Source of the DNA: Tachypleus tridentatus
Taxonomy: Eukaryota; Arthropoda; Merostomata; Xiphosura; Limulidae
Assembly (NCBI RefSeq): GCF_004210375.1
Contig: NC_134833.1
Location: forward strand, 21,073,396-21,137,395
DNA length: 64,000 nt
Direction: 5' to 3'
Shown here: positions 35,455 to 46,662 of the stretch, in pieces
Position numbering within the stretch: the stretch's first letter is position 1
Layout of the letters: each line of letters begins with the position of its first letter
Notes under the pieces: model-generated
Database searches by the model: none
What the model was told of the DNA's origin: nothing
What the model saw: the letters and a program-made list of their open reading frames with translations, nothing else
Translations under genes and position numbers: made by a program

Positions 35455-37074
35455 GAGTCATGTGAAAAAGTTAGGACACCCTATGAAAGCCTGTGTATTT
35501 TTCTAACATTTTTGGATACATAGATATTTAATCTCAATTTTAACAATACTGAGAGACTATAGGAATATAATTAAACAATTAAAACTGAAGAAAAGACTTT
35601 TCAAGATCTTCTGTAAATGTTATTCTACAAAAATGCATATTCTAACTCAGGAAAAAGTTAGGACACCCCCACATTTATTCCCACTTAAAATGGCTCAACT
35701 CACACACAGGTGTATCACACCAGGTGCACATGATTAGAAGATCGTTACTCAGCATTTTGAATGAGGCTTGCCCTATTTAAACCTCAGGCGTTTTGTTTGG
35801 TGTGCTCCCGACTGTTGAAGTGAGAGTGAGCACCATGGTGAGAGCAAAAGAGCTGTCTGAGGTCTTCAGAAAGAAAATTGTAGCAGCTTATGAGTCTGGT
35901 AAGGGTTTTAAAAAGATCCCAAAGGATTTTAAAGTCAGCCATTCCACTATACGGAAAATTGTCAACAAGTGGAGGACTTTTAAAACAACTGCCAACATGC
36001 CCAGGTCTTGTCGTCCAAGCAAGTTCACCCTAAGAGCAGACCGCAAAATGCTAAAAGAGGTCTCCAAACACCCTAACATGTCATCACAAGACCAACAGCA
36101 GACTCTGGCTACTGTTGATGTGAAAGTGCATGCCTCTACAATCAGAAAGAGACTGCACAAGTTTAACTTGCATGGGAGGTGTGCAAGGAGGAAACCTTTG
36201 CTCTCTAAGAGAAACATCAAGGCCAGACTGAAGTTTGCCAGAGAGAATGTAGACAAAGACCAGGACTTCTGGAATAATGTTCTTTGAACAGATGAGTCCA
36301 AATTCGAATCATTTGGACACCAGAACAGAGGACATGTTTGGCGTAAATCAAATACAGCATTCCAGGAAAAGAACCTCGTACCAACTGTGAAGCATGGAGG
36401 TGGAAGTGTCATGGTTTGGGGCTGCTTTGCTGCAGCAGAACCTGGACAGCTCACAATCATAGAATCCACCATGAATTCTACTGTGTATCAGAGGGTGCTT
36501 GAGGAACATGTGAGTCCATCTGTAAGAAAATTAAAGCTGAAGCGGAACTGGACCCTGCAACACGACAATGACCCAAAACATACCAGTAAATCCACCAAGG
36601 ACTGGCTGAAAACTAAGAAGTGGAGAGTTCTGGAATGGCCGAGTCAAAGCCCAGATCTTAATCCCAATGAGATGCTGTGGGGTGACTTTAAACGGGCTGT
36701 ACATGCAAAAAACCCCTCAAACATCTCACAGCTGACAGAATTCTGCATTGAGGAGTGGGGAAACTTTCTTTAGACCGATGCCAGAGACTGGTAGATAGCT
36801 ACAAGAAGCGTCTCACTGCAGTTATTTCAGCCAAAGGGTAACACTAACTATTAGGGGGTAGGGTGTCCTAACTTTTTCCTCAGTTAGAATATGTATTTTT
36901 GTAGAATTGCATTTACAGAAGATCTTAAAAAGTCTTTTCTTCAGTTTTAATTGTTTAGTTATATTCCTATAATCTTTCGGTATTGTTAAAATTGAGATTA
37001 AATATCTATATATACAAAAATGTTACAAAAATACATAGGCCTTCATAGGGTGTCCTAACTTTTTCACATGACTG
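35455..37074 (+). mobile_element. Tc1-like transposon with long inverted repeats, 1620 bp
   Basis: The two ends are inverted repeats of about 215 bp. Each holds two related direct repeats: an outer GTGAAAAAGTTAGGACACCC and an inner GGAAAAAGTTAGGACACCCC (the IR/DR layout of Sleeping Beauty-type Tc1 elements). TA lies at the left edge; the right edge reads TG, probably a mutated TA. Both ends are well preserved, so the element could still serve as a substrate if an enzyme were supplied. Confidence 0.95.
35835..36842 (+). pseudogene. Tc1-like transposase, broken by a nonsense codon and a frameshift
   Basis: Starts MVRAKELSEVFRKKIVAAYE. The paired-like DNA-binding domain covers about residues 1-110, with two helix-turn-helix units and the AT-hook-like linker MPRSCRPSK. 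The DDE domain has Asp153 (TDESK), Asp244 (HDNDPKH) and Glu279 (NPNEMLW), with 34 residues between the last two: a DD34E enzyme. Position 151 is TGA where relatives have Trp (VLW-TDES). Near the end, after EEW, a 1-base loss puts a premature TAG at 36771-36773; the missing ending (DRCQRLVDSYKKRLTAVISAKG) continues in another frame to a TAA at about 36840. By itself it cannot make full-length enzyme. The protein is strikingly like Tc1 transposases of fish and amphibians as I recall them. Confidence 0.95.
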
Positions 37075-37374
37075 TGTGTATAAGCAATCATTTTAGAATC
37101 TCTGTTTATATACAAAGGCTGAAACAACAACTTTACAGACACGAGCTGACCTGCGAGTGCGAAAAATATCACACTATATACCTTTGAACTGTGTTCTATT
37201 TTTGTGTCCAAAGTCAAGAGGAAAAGGCTAAGAAAGAAATATTTTTGTGGGTGATCAAGTATTTTAACCAATGAATGATCTCAAAGAAAGGGTGAAGACA
37301 CACTGTCCAGTGTCACTGGGTAAGATGTTTAGTAAATGTGTTGCGGTTTATCCAGACTTGGGATGAAACAGTTA
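37075..37374. other. No gene seen
   Basis: Spacer between the Tc1 element and the minisatellite; the 82-codon - strand frame runs into the Tc1 end and is rejected. Confidence 0.5.
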
Positions 37375-38598
37375 TGTGGGTTTATCTTTATGTTGCTGTT
37401 AAAGTGTAGATGGTCACTAGGTACACAAGTGGTAAGATAGGTTTATCTTTATGTGGTTGTTAAAGAGTAGATGGTCACTAGGTACACAAGTTGTAAGATA
37501 GGTTTATCTTTATGTGGTTGTTAAAGAGTAGATGGTCACTAGGTACACAAGTTGTAAGATAGGTTTATCTTTATGTGGTTGTTAAAGTGTAGATGGTCAC
37601 TAGGTACACAAGTGGTAAGATAGGTTTATCTTTATGTGGTTGTTAAAGTGTAGATGGTCACTAGGTACATAAGTGGTAAGATAGGTTTATCTTTATGTGG
37701 TTGTTAAAGTGTAGATGGTCACTAGGTACACAAGTGGTAAGATAGGTTTATCTTTATGTGGTTGTTAAAGTGTAGATGGTCACTAGGTACACAAGTGGTA
37801 AGATAGGTTTATCTTTATGTGGTTGTTAAAGAGTAGATGGTCACTAGGTACACAAGTGGTAAGATAGGTTTATCTTTATGTGGTTGTTAAAGTGTAGATG
37901 GTCACTAGGTACACAAGTGGTAAGATAGGTTTATCTTTATGTGGTTGTTAAAGTGTAGATGGTCACTAGGTACACAAGTGGTAAGATAGGTTTATCTTTA
38001 TGTGGTTGTTAAAGAGTAGATGGTCACTAGGTACACAAGTTGTAAGATAGGTTTATCTTTATGTGGTTGTTAAAGAGTAGATGGTCACTAGGTACACAAG
38101 TGGTAAGATAGGTTTATCTTTATGTGGTTGTTAAAGTGTAGATGGTCACTAGGTACACAAGTGGTAAGATAGGTTTATCTTTATGTGGTTGTTAAAGTGT
38201 AGATGGTCACTAGGTACACAAGTGGTAAGATAGGTTTATCTTTATGTGGTTGTTAAAGTGTAGATGGTCACTAGGTACACAAGTGGTAAGATAGGTTTAT
38301 CTTTATGTGGTTGTTAAAGTGTAGATGGTCACTAGGTACACAAGTTGTAAGATAGGTTTATCTTTATGTGGTTGTTAAAGAGTAGATGGTCACTAGGTAC
38401 ACAAGTTGTAAGATAGGTTTATCTTTATGTGGTTGTTAAAGTGTAGATGGTCACTAGGTACACAAGTGGTAAGATAGGTTTATCTTTATGTGGTTGTTAA
38501 AGTGTAGATGGTCACTAGGTACACAAGTGGTAAGATAGGTTTATCTTTATGTGGTTGTTAAAGAGTAGATGGTCACTAGGTACACAAGTGGTAAGATA
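37375..38598. repeat. 61-bp minisatellite, 20 copies
   Basis: Unit GTTAAAGTGTAGATGGTCAC, TAGGTACACAAGTGGTAAGA, TAGGTTTATCTTTATGTGGTT, with no length change between copies. Apart from the slightly different first unit, variation is confined almost wholly to two sites: GTGT or GAGT, and AGTGGT or AGTTGT. Homogeneous, hence young or actively homogenised. Confidence 0.98.
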
Positions 38599-38983
38599 AG
38601 TATCTATATATTTTTATTGTAAATTGTATACACACATTTGCATTTAAGTAGAAAGTTTCAAAATTCTAACTTTAATTAATTTTAAAACTTCTGAACTCTC
38701 AGTTGATGCATTTTAAATGTAGGGACTGTTTAGAAAGTTAATTGTACATTTATCCTATGATCAGCACAGACTACAAATATTCACAGAAGTCCTTCACACA
38801 CAAAATAAATAACACGTAAAATTTTAGATTTCACAAGTTTGTTCAGACATTTTATTTTTAACTATAAGAAGAAGACAATCAGAGAGATAATCAAACTTGA
38901 TGTATTAATGAGGAAAAATACACGGTGATTTAATTCAAAGTCACTATTTTAGCTTAATGTGGACAATGAAATTTGACTTAGAG
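38599..38983. other. No gene seen
   Basis: AT-rich spacer; nothing recognised. Confidence 0.5.
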
Positions 38984-39062
38984 CTTGTTTGTTTGCTCTT
39001 AACTGTATAACCGCATTGTGCTATCTGTCGTGTCCACCTAGAGATCGAATTTCGAAAATCAA
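38984..39062 (-). mobile_element. T3 SINE fragment
   Basis: TTGTTTGCTCTTAACTGTATA and GTGTCCACCTAGAGATCGAAT mark an inverted, decayed T3 tail, core and B box. Confidence 0.5.
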
Positions 39063-39177
39063 AAATATAATTTTGGTTCATATATTTTTTTAAAAAAACT
39101 CAATTTATTTCAAAATGTGGATTTTAATTTTATCAACAACATTCTTGGTCAGCGATAGAAAGAACCAATCATGATCT

Positions 39178-39320
39178 AGTTAACGTGCCGAGCTGTGTAA
39201 CGAGCACGAGACGTGTTGCTAAACACACTTTGCTCTTTCTGCTCTCGGCGCGTCATAAAAGTGGCAATCAATTCTGCTACTCGATTAATAGCAGCAACGA
39301 GTATAGAAGTTCAAAATTAG
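39178..39320 (+). mobile_element. T4 SINE, degenerate
   Basis: GTTAACGTGCCGAGCTGTG ... CTCGGCGCGTCATAAAAGTGG ... TCTGCTACTCGATTAATAGC follows the order of a diverged T1-like body. Confidence 0.35.
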
Positions 39321-39481
39321 GGTAAGCTCTGCATGAGCGATAGTCTCAAGAATACTGTTTAGGTTAGAACTACCAAATATTACCAGTCAATAAAACTAAC
39401 ACATTTTTGTTTAACATTAAAAAAAATCAAAATAATAACAATCATTGCTCAGAAGACCCATTAAGATTGTTAACTATTAAC

Positions 39482-39605
39482 TACCCCTTGTGGTTCACTG
39501 GTAAGTCTACAGGCTTAAGCGTTAAAAATCGAGTTTCGATACCCGTTGTGAGAGAAAAAGAGATAGCTCTTTGTGTAGCTTAGAGTTTAACAACAAACAA
39601 AACAA
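39482..39605 (+). mobile_element. T3 SINE, full length
   Basis: CCCCTTGTGGTTCACTGGTA head, GTTTCGATACCCG B box, GATAGCTCTTTGTGTAGCTT core, TTTAACAACAAACAAAAC tail. Confidence 0.82.
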
Positions 39606-40852
39606 ATGTTGAACATTACATCGGTTAAGAAAACACGAATTTTTAGCACGTCGGACATCACTGTCACCTTTAAGCTTCACTGTTTTAAATTCGTGGTTCT
39701 CAACACTAAAGGCCCGCGAACCACCCACCTGATCACTTGTGCCTTAGTGACTTACATTTTGAACAATTCTGTGAACCACCAGTGGTACCATAATCACTCT
39801 TCAAGAACGGCTGTCTTAAATGTGTGAGAGAACCCTGCTAAATAGGAGTTCTAATGAACAGGAGTGACAAATTTTACTGTTTCGACACAGAACTGTGAGC
39901 CAGCGCTGTCGGTTTCACACACATAATTGTCTCTTAGAGTCTAGACCTACGTTTTTCAGCAGATTGTGCGCGTAAAGCAATTTTTGAATAATTTATGCAT
40001 TAAATTAAATGAAGTTCTATTTCATTCGAATCGATGTAGGTGTGCACAGATCAGCATAAAATTTAATTAACAGAAGGCAATGTGCTTCCATTATACACAT
40101 TCCCCCCACCGCCACCAGCTGTCGCCAAAGTCTTGAAATCTCTGCTTTTTTTGTGTGTGTGCGCGCGCAAAAACTCGCGATTTAGTTATGTTCTTCTCTC
40201 GGCGAACCCCCTTTATTATTATGATTATTACACAAATCAAAATTAATTATAATACATGACTGGAAGTAATACGTTGTATGTTGTTCTCTAGAAACTGGAA
40301 ATCGCAAGATAGCATTGTTGAATTATAAATAACACGCAAGCACAATGAAACCGCCTGTTCTGTTTCACAACCTGTATTCGTATCGATTACACCTGGGCCA
40401 CACAAGGCGGAACAGTTCGTGACAACAGCGACTCTCCCAACCGTTGCATTTAGCACACAATTTCCCGTAGCTCAAGAACTCACCCTACATGTGCAAACGC
40501 GGGATCTAAGCACGTGCGAGTCATCGACTCCGCCTGCTTGTCAGCTCAAGTTAAAGCTTTATTGAATACGAATAAAGTATCACTACAAACTGCTCATTAT
40601 CCTTCTGAAACTATTTACGATAAAAGTTGTTTTTTTCTTTTCTATTCTGTTTCTAAAAAGCGACTGGTTGCTTACGAAATAACTTAAGCACTGGAGTTAT
40701 CACGACATTTTGGAATGTGGATAATCACGTTAAAAATAAACACTTTATCTGTTTATGTGGATTAAGTACATAAAGAGTTTAATGTTTTATTTATAGATTC
40801 GACGATGAAGCAAAGTTATCTCGTGAAACGTAGACTATTTCAGATCCCATGT
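39606..40852. other. Repeat-poor stretch, no gene called
   Basis: 1.2 kb without a clear SINE. Around 40080-40560 it is less AT-rich and includes GTGTGTGTGCGCGCGC and several CG-containing motifs (GCGGGATC, CACGTGCGAG), which could suggest a promoter. The two 69-73 codon frames here, one per strand, lack recognisable domains. Confidence 0.35.
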
Positions 40853-40977
40853 GTGTGTTTTGTGTTATCTTACAGCAAAGCCACATCGAGCTATCTGCTG
40901 TGTTCACCGAGGAGAACCGAGCCCCTGATTTTAGCGTAAATCCGAAGACTTACCGCCGAGTCAGCGGTGGGACCAGA
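40853..40977 (-). mobile_element. T2 SINE, the only clear - strand copy
   Basis: Inverted T2: GTGTGTTTTGTGTTATCTTAC tail, GCAAAGCCACATCGAGCTATC core, AACCGAGCCCCTGATTTTAGC, head complement CTTACCGCCGAGTCAGCGG. Confidence 0.85.
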
Positions 40978-41042
40978 TCCCCTGATAAACACGAAGAATT
41001 AAATTAATAAAATGTACAATAAATTTTCTTTATTCCAGTAAA

Positions 41043-41160
41043 ATGTCCCCCGCTGGTACAGCGGTATGTCTACGGATTTACAACCCTAAAATCAGGGGTT
41101 CAATTCCTTTTGATGGATTCAGCAGATAGCCAGATGTGGCTTTGTTATAAGAAAACACAC
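41043..41160 (+). mobile_element. T2 SINE, full length with target duplication
   Basis: TGTCCCCCGCTGGTACAGCGG head through CAGCAGATAGCCAGATGTGG to GTTATAAGAAAACACAC. The 11-bp duplication ATTCCAGTAAA is at 41032-41042 and 41161-41171. Confidence 0.95.
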
Positions 41161-41284
41161 ATTCCAGTAAAGCCTCGAATTACCGATGATTATTCATACC
41201 AGGCTCTTCAGAATGTTTAAATATATTTCTTTTTAAAGTATCTATGAACTCAAATGCACTTTATGAAAGTGGCAAACCCATTTA

Positions 41285-41380
41285 TCGGTTAGGAGCAGCC
41301 GTGTACGCGGCGGGTGTTGCTATTTCGTTGCCTTTCTTTTGGTCATTAGCTCAAAATTAGAAACGGCTATGCCTGTGTTT
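41285..41380 (+). mobile_element. T4 SINE fragment
   Basis: GCGGGTGTTGCTATTTCGTTG ... AGCTCAAAATTAGAAACGGC matches the 3' half of the T4 copy at 54213. Confidence 0.45.
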
Positions 41381-41471
41381 TTTGTTTTATTTCTGATCTT
41401 CTCGGTCAGGTTGAAAATATTAAATATCAGTAATTATTTCAAAAACTTTGTAAATTAGAAAACATGGGGGT

Positions 41472-41728
41472 TTGGTTTGTTTGAATTTTGCGCAAAGCTA
41501 CTCAAGGGCTATCTACGCTAGCCGTCCCTAATTAAGCAGTGTAAGACTAGAATGAAGGCAGCTAGTCATCACCACCCACCACCAACGCTTGGGCTAATCT
41601 TTCACCAACGAATAGTGGGACTGACCAAAACTTTATAGCGCCCCACGGCTGAAAGGGCGAGTATGTGACGGGGATTCGAACCCGCAACCCTCTGATGACG
41701 AGTCTTAACCACCTAGCTATGCCGGGCC
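41472..41728 (-). mobile_element. T1 SINE
   Basis: Inverted copy (TTTTGCGCAAAGCTACTCAAG ... TAGCTATGCCGGGCC) with small deletions in the head. The 70-codon - strand frame is the SINE itself. Confidence 0.9.
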
Positions 41729-42363
41729 AAGCAAAGCTGTACCCGCTTTTTAAACTTAAGTGTTTTATATTCATAATTTTAACTTTGATTTTGTGTGACT
41801 AGTCAAGTTCACTAAAACACACCCGCAACCATAATATACCATAATTTTACTATACATATTCAGACACACTACGAACCTGTGTTTTCCTGTTACGTTTTCC
41901 AGTTCAAATAAAGGTAAGTTATTGTCAGTAGGTTAGTACTATAACTTAGAATACTAACAACAACAACAAAAAACTTCTAATTTTAGAAAAGCCATCATGA
42001 ATCATGGCGTAGACTAGGCGTCAGTTAGCCTATAGGCCGTCATTACCAGGTCACATGGTATGATTTGTCCAATTAAATACTCTCTTCCCTCTCTTAAGGA
42101 AAACAATAATATTTGCTGATACCTTTTTCTCAGGAAAACAGTTTCAGTTTCATTTTACTGGAAATTGGCAAAAATTCTCATTATTAAGACTTATGTAACA
42201 CAGAGGGCTTTGCTCAAGTTATCTGCTCGTTTTATTATTAAATATTGTAAAATATTTTTTCGTACACTTTGACAGTTTAATATTACATACAATAATTCAT
42301 CTATCTTTACTTTAGCAACAACGTTTTTTATAAACTTTTTTAAAGAGTGACATTGGGGGGGGG
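41729..42363. other. No gene seen
   Basis: AT-rich spacer ending in a G-run (42355-42362) that abuts a truncated SINE. Confidence 0.5.
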
Positions 42364-42590
42364 CTGTTAATCTGAGGGTCGCAGATTTGAATACCCGTCA
42401 CACCAAACATGCTCGCCCTTTCAGCCATGGGGGCGTCATAATGTGACGGTTAATCTTATTATTCGTTAGTGGTGAGTGGTGATGACTAGCTGCCTTCCCT
42501 CTAGTCTTACACTGCTAAATTAGGGACGGCTAGCACAGATAGCCCTCGTGTAGCTTTGCACGAAATTAAAAAAAAAACAAAAAAAAACGT
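42364..42590 (+). mobile_element. T1 SINE, 5'-truncated
   Basis: Starts at TGTTAATCTGAGGGTCGC inside the head. It has older-type CTCGTGTAGC, a deletion around the GTTGGTAAAAGAG segment, and an A-rich tail. Confidence 0.9.
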
Positions 42591-42675
42591 TTTTATTCTG
42601 TAGCCGATGGTAGTTCATCCGAATAGCACTTACAATGTAAGTCTTAAGTGAACTTTGTTTTGTCTACGAATGGGG

Positions 42676-42800
42676 CTGTTCCTCCTGTGGGACAGCGGTA
42701 AGTCCTCGGATTTACAACGCTATAAATCAGGGGTTCGATTCTCCTTGTTGAACGCAGCAGATGGCTCGATGCGGTTTTACTATACGAAACGAACATACTC
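42676..42800 (+). mobile_element. T2 SINE, full length with target duplication
   Basis: CTCCTGTGGGACAGCGGTAAG head, GGGGTTCGATTCTCC B box, GCAGCAGATGGCTCGATGCG core. The duplication ACGAATGGGG is at 42666-42675 and 42801-42810. Confidence 0.92.
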
Positions 42801-42810
42801 ACGAATGGGG

Positions 42811-43674
42811 TGTGTCTCAGTAACCAAGGAAACCGACGGAGCTAGTTAAAGTGGCGCGTGAAGTGAGGTGAGCACTGGTTCTTGTCAGACCCACCACAAT
42901 TTCAACAACATACAATTTACCATCTCTGAAATTTGATAACAGGTCTTTTGTAGCCCAGTTCTAATCAGTGAATGAATCGGGCCGACAGATACACCTTGAC
43001 TACTAAACCTGTGTTCTCTGTCAGTCGTTTTCACACTATTGGTTACCAGTAATTCGAAATTAATCGCATAAAATGTCCCTCTAGGCAAGGTGTGGCCCAA
43101 AGTTAGGAAAGCTGCTTGAACTCATGTGATTGCTGGGTCTGGGTGATTATCCGAAAACCGGTGATTAGGGCTCGTTCTTTTTTGAAAGAGACAGCGAATA
43201 AGAGAGATTTTAAACACCCCAGGTTGCCCGCCCATGTTTCTTCTCACCACAACTTAAGAGGGGAAAAAAAACTATAATTCAAAAAACGTTTTTTTTCACA
43301 GATGTTGTTTTTTCTTCTATCACTACGCGTGTTTATCATTTTGTAACTACAGCAGTTAATACACCATAACGATTACGCATAATCATTATTAGATATAGTA
43401 ATGACGAGGAAGCAGGTGTGCCTGTTAAATGTACAATTCAAGTGAGAAAAACCCACATACTTTAAAGACATGTTTTGAAATCCACGTTGGAGTTAGAACA
43501 CTTGGAGCCACTGATCAGTTCGTGGTTATGCTGCTACACAAACACATATGTTCTAAACAATTAAAATTTTCTTTGTTTTGTTACTAATCTCTCTTCCAAG
43601 TCACCGCTTATTAGTAAATTGTGTCAGTTTCAGATAACTTCTCTCCTCACTAGTTAAGTAACTATAGACAAAGT
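42811..43674. other. No gene seen
   Basis: Unique-looking sequence; the 71-codon - strand frame (42885-43100) has no recognisable motif. Confidence 0.45.
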
Positions 43675-43945
43675 TTGTTTGTTTGTTTTGGAATTTCGTA
43701 CAAAGCTACTCGAGGGCTATCTGTGCTAGCCGTCCCTAATTTAGCAGTGTAAGACTAGAGGGAAGGCAGCTTGTCATCACCACCCACCGCCAACTCTTGG
43801 GCTACTCTTTTACCAACGAATTGACCGTAACATTATACACCCCCACGGCTGGGAGGGCGAGCATGTTTAGCGCGACGCGGGCTCGAACCCGCGACCCTCG
43901 GATTACGAGTCGCACGCCTTACGCGCTTGGCCATGCCGGGCCTTG
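43675..43945 (-). mobile_element. T1 SINE, full length with target duplication
   Basis: Inverted younger-subfamily copy (GCTACTCGAGGGC) ending GGCCATGCCGGGCCTTG. The 10-bp duplication TAGACAAAGT is at 43665-43674 and 43946-43955. About 8 bases of the body are deleted. Confidence 0.94.
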
Positions 43946-44287
43946 TAGACAAAGTAAAATGGAAAAACGGAGACTAGGCCTAATACAGCGATGGAACGTA
44001 TAAGTTTTCAATTGTTTTCTAGTAACCACCGCAGAGAACCTAGGTTTATATGGGATTTGGAAAATATGTGGATTTTGTTTCAAATTTATGTTCAGTGCCT
44101 CAAATAATTCGTCTGCTAAATAATTTAGAAGAACGAACTAACAGCAGTGACACTGGTAACAAATTCAACTGGAATTTGCGAGTTTTCACTCGATCATACT
44201 TACTCTTGGTCTTATAATGAAGCACTTCTCACCCTGAGTGCAAAAATTAAAGAAATACACACACACACATTTTACTTCTAACATTCG
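43946..44287. other. No gene seen
   Basis: Spacer with a short (CA)n run at about 44260-44270. Confidence 0.5.
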
Positions 44288-44406
44288 TGTCCCCCGCAGA
44301 AACAGCGGTAAGTTTACGGATTTAGAACGCTAAAATAAGAGACTCGATTCTCCTTGGTAGATACGGTAGATAGCTCGCTGTGACTTTGCTACAAGAAAAC
44401 GCACAC
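44288..44406 (+). mobile_element. T2 SINE, full length with target duplication
   Basis: TGTCCCCCGCAGAAACAGCGG head, GACTCGATTCTCC B box, GGTAGATAGCTCGCTGTGAC core. The 11-bp duplication TCTAACATTCG is at 44277-44287 and 44407-44417. Confidence 0.92.
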
Positions 44407-44701
44407 TCTAACATTCGAGTCCAGTTAACTTCACTGAACAATGTTACAAGAAGTAAGAACAGGCCATTTATTTCCAGCGATGAATGATTTTTAAGCATCG
44501 TGTCCTGTATTATGTATTCAAGTGGTTCGTTCGAGTTGAAAATGGTGAATTTATTCTGTGTTTTACTGTTAACTGTACTCGTTCGGTAGTCATTATTGTT
44601 GTAATCATGATTTCATTTCTATCCAATACGGTCCAACGAACAGATGTCACGTGACTTAGGTCAAGTGCTTGCAAACATCTATAGGCTTACTGCTGTGAAT
44701 A

Positions 44702-44979
44702 GTTTGTTGTTTTTCTTAATTTCGCACAAAGCTACTCGAGGGCTATCTTTGCTAGCCGTCCCTAATTTAGCAGTGTAAGACTAGAGGGAAGGCAGCTAGT
44801 CATCACCACCCACCGCCAACTCTTAGGCTACCCTTTTACCAACGAATAGTGGGATTGACCGTCACTTTATAACGCCCCCACGGATGAAAGGGCGAGCATG
44901 TTGGGCGCGACGGGAATACGAACCCGCGACCCTCAGATTACGAGTCGCACGCCTTAACACGCTTGGCCATGCCGTGCCG
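44702..44979 (-). mobile_element. T1 SINE, full length
   Basis: Inverted younger-subfamily copy. GTGAATAG occurs just before it and again just after its head (GGCCATGCCGTGCCGTA), a probable 8-bp target duplication. Confidence 0.93.
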
Positions 44980-45104
44980 TAGTGAATAGAAAGAAAAAAC
45001 AATTAAAAATACCATATATATAATTCCTTCTTTCTCTCTCTTCTTTTTCTTTTCCCAATCCGAATGGGATTTTATGCGTTCTTGCTCTAAACGGTCAGAT
45101 TAGG

Positions 45105-45343
45105 TATAGCTGTTCCTAGGTACGAACAACTGACCAGATGAAAGGGAAGTTGAGTCAGACACTGCAATAGCCGCACAAAGGCTTTGATCGGCTCTTGATC
45201 GGGCTAATAATAACGAATCGTGGGTTCGTCTTCTTATGATGTATCCACGGCATGAAACTGTAGAACACGATATTGCTATAACGGGATGCAAACCATGAAT
45301 TCTTAGTTTACCACGCTAACTGTTTGGCTAACTCCGGGCCTTT
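45105..45343 (-). mobile_element. T4 SINE, degenerate
   Basis: Inverted: TATAGCTGTTCCTAGGTACG resembles the T4 core, and ACCACGCTAACTGTTTGGC then TAACTCCGGGCC the head complement. The middle is unrecognisable. Confidence 0.4.
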
Positions 45344-45353
45344 GTTTTCACAC

Positions 45354-45478
45354 GTGCCCCCTGCTAGTACAGCGGTAAGTCTACGGATTTACATCGCTAA
45401 ACTCAGGGGTTCGATTCCCCTCGGTGGGCTCAGCAGATAGCCCGATGTTGCTTTGCTATAAGAAAAACATACACACAC
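45354..45478 (+). mobile_element. T2 SINE, full length
   Basis: GCCCCCTGCTAGTACAGCGG head, TTTACAT loop, GGGGTTCGATTCCCC B box, CAGCAGATAGCCCGATGTTG core, CTATAAGAAAAACATACACA tail. Confidence 0.9.
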
Positions 45479-45782
45479 GCATATTTAAGTGATATACAAT
45501 CCAAATGAGATAGGAAAGCTAATATAAACCACACCTTGGGTTCTTAAACAAAGAGATAAAGAAACTCGACAAGCACTAAAAGCCTCCTTGTTCTAACAAG
45601 AGTTCTAACGACTACCGTTTTGCTAGCATCCTTTATCATAATTGATTGATTCCTATGCGTCGTAATACACTAAATAGGTATATTAGTATAAAACTCTAAA
45701 TTATCTCATCAATTTAAAAATCTGTAAATGTACTTGGCAGGTATTTAAGCAGAAACGTATAAAGGGGAATGTTACTTATGGA

Positions 45783-45913
45783 GCCCCCCTGTGGCACAGC
45801 GATATATCTGTGGACTCCCACCGCTAGAAACCGGGTTTCGATACCAATGGCGAGCAGAGCACAGATAGTCCATTGTATAGCTTTGTGCTTAATTACAAAC
45901 AAACAAAATAAGC
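45783..45913 (+). mobile_element. T3 SINE, full length with target duplication
   Basis: Best T3 copy: CCCCCCTGTGGCACAGCGATA head, GTTTCGATACCAATGG B box, GAGCACAGATAGTCCATTGT core, CTTAATTACAAACAAACAAA tail. The 10-bp duplication TACTTATGGA is at 45773-45782 and 45914-45923. Confidence 0.93.
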
Positions 45914-46554
45914 TACTTATGGATAAAGGAAACGAGTCGTAAAATCATTATGGATAGACGAGAGTATAGCCCCTCGAAATTAAAAAAAAAAAAAGCTATA
46001 ATCTATACTGAAAATTGTGCATTTCAAGGGCAGATGAGGCTGTTTTTAGACCCTTTAAATATATTTTAATGGTTGCAATTTTAGTGACGTCGCAACCCAC
46101 CTTCCTATTACTCCCGCTCTTTCTCTCTGCTTAAATGCACGTGTTAGCTCTACTTGATATAACGATGTAGGTCGATATGACCCCATTGGTTTTTAAACAT
46201 TTCATTTCTAAATCATTAATACACGAAATTATTTTGTGTTCATGCTTTTGTTTGTCACGAACACTTTAATAACATGTAAGTCGTAAACACACAAACGTGA
46301 ACAAAAAGACAGTCAAAACGTTGTTCTCTCCTTATCAATAAATACCATACCAGCCGTTCTGAGATACATTTTTATTTCAAGTGGGTATCTCGTCATCGAG
46401 ACAATAATTTCACTAGTTATTGCTACAACTTCGTGTGCACGTGTGTGTATTTTTGTTGTTGGTGTTATTATTTTAACAAAGAAAATAACCAGTTTCACTC
46501 ATTATACTTGGTCTATTCTTTAAATGAATGTTGTAACCGACAAAAGTATGAAAT
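45914..46554. other. No gene seen
   Basis: AT-rich spacer; nothing recognised. Confidence 0.5.
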
Positions 46555-46662
46555 TTCTCAATATTATACAATATTGGATATTGTATTTTAATACAATTGT
46601 ATTAAATTTATTGTATTTTTATTGCATATTGTATTTTAATATTATACAATATACAATAGGTG
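46555..46662. repeat. AT-rich palindromic cluster
   Basis: TATTATACAATATTGGATATTG and ATATTATACAATATACAAT flank a run built of TTGTATTTTAATACAATTG and TTTATTGTATTTTTATTGCA, giving nested inverted repeats likely to fold as hairpins. Confidence 0.75.

Noticed and set aside
36285..36287. Reading the Tc1 transposase as two separate genes
   Set aside because: Both parts are in the same frame and split only by one TGA at a position that is normally Trp, so it is one broken gene.
35888..36472. 194-codon - strand frame
   Set aside because: It is the antisense shadow of the Tc1 transposase gene.
40247..40456. 69-codon Cys-containing - strand frame
   Set aside because: No signal peptide, cysteine pattern or splice context that I can recognise; could be part of a gene, but unsupported.
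41562..41774. 70-codon - strand frame
   Set aside because: Entirely T1 SINE sequence and its flank.
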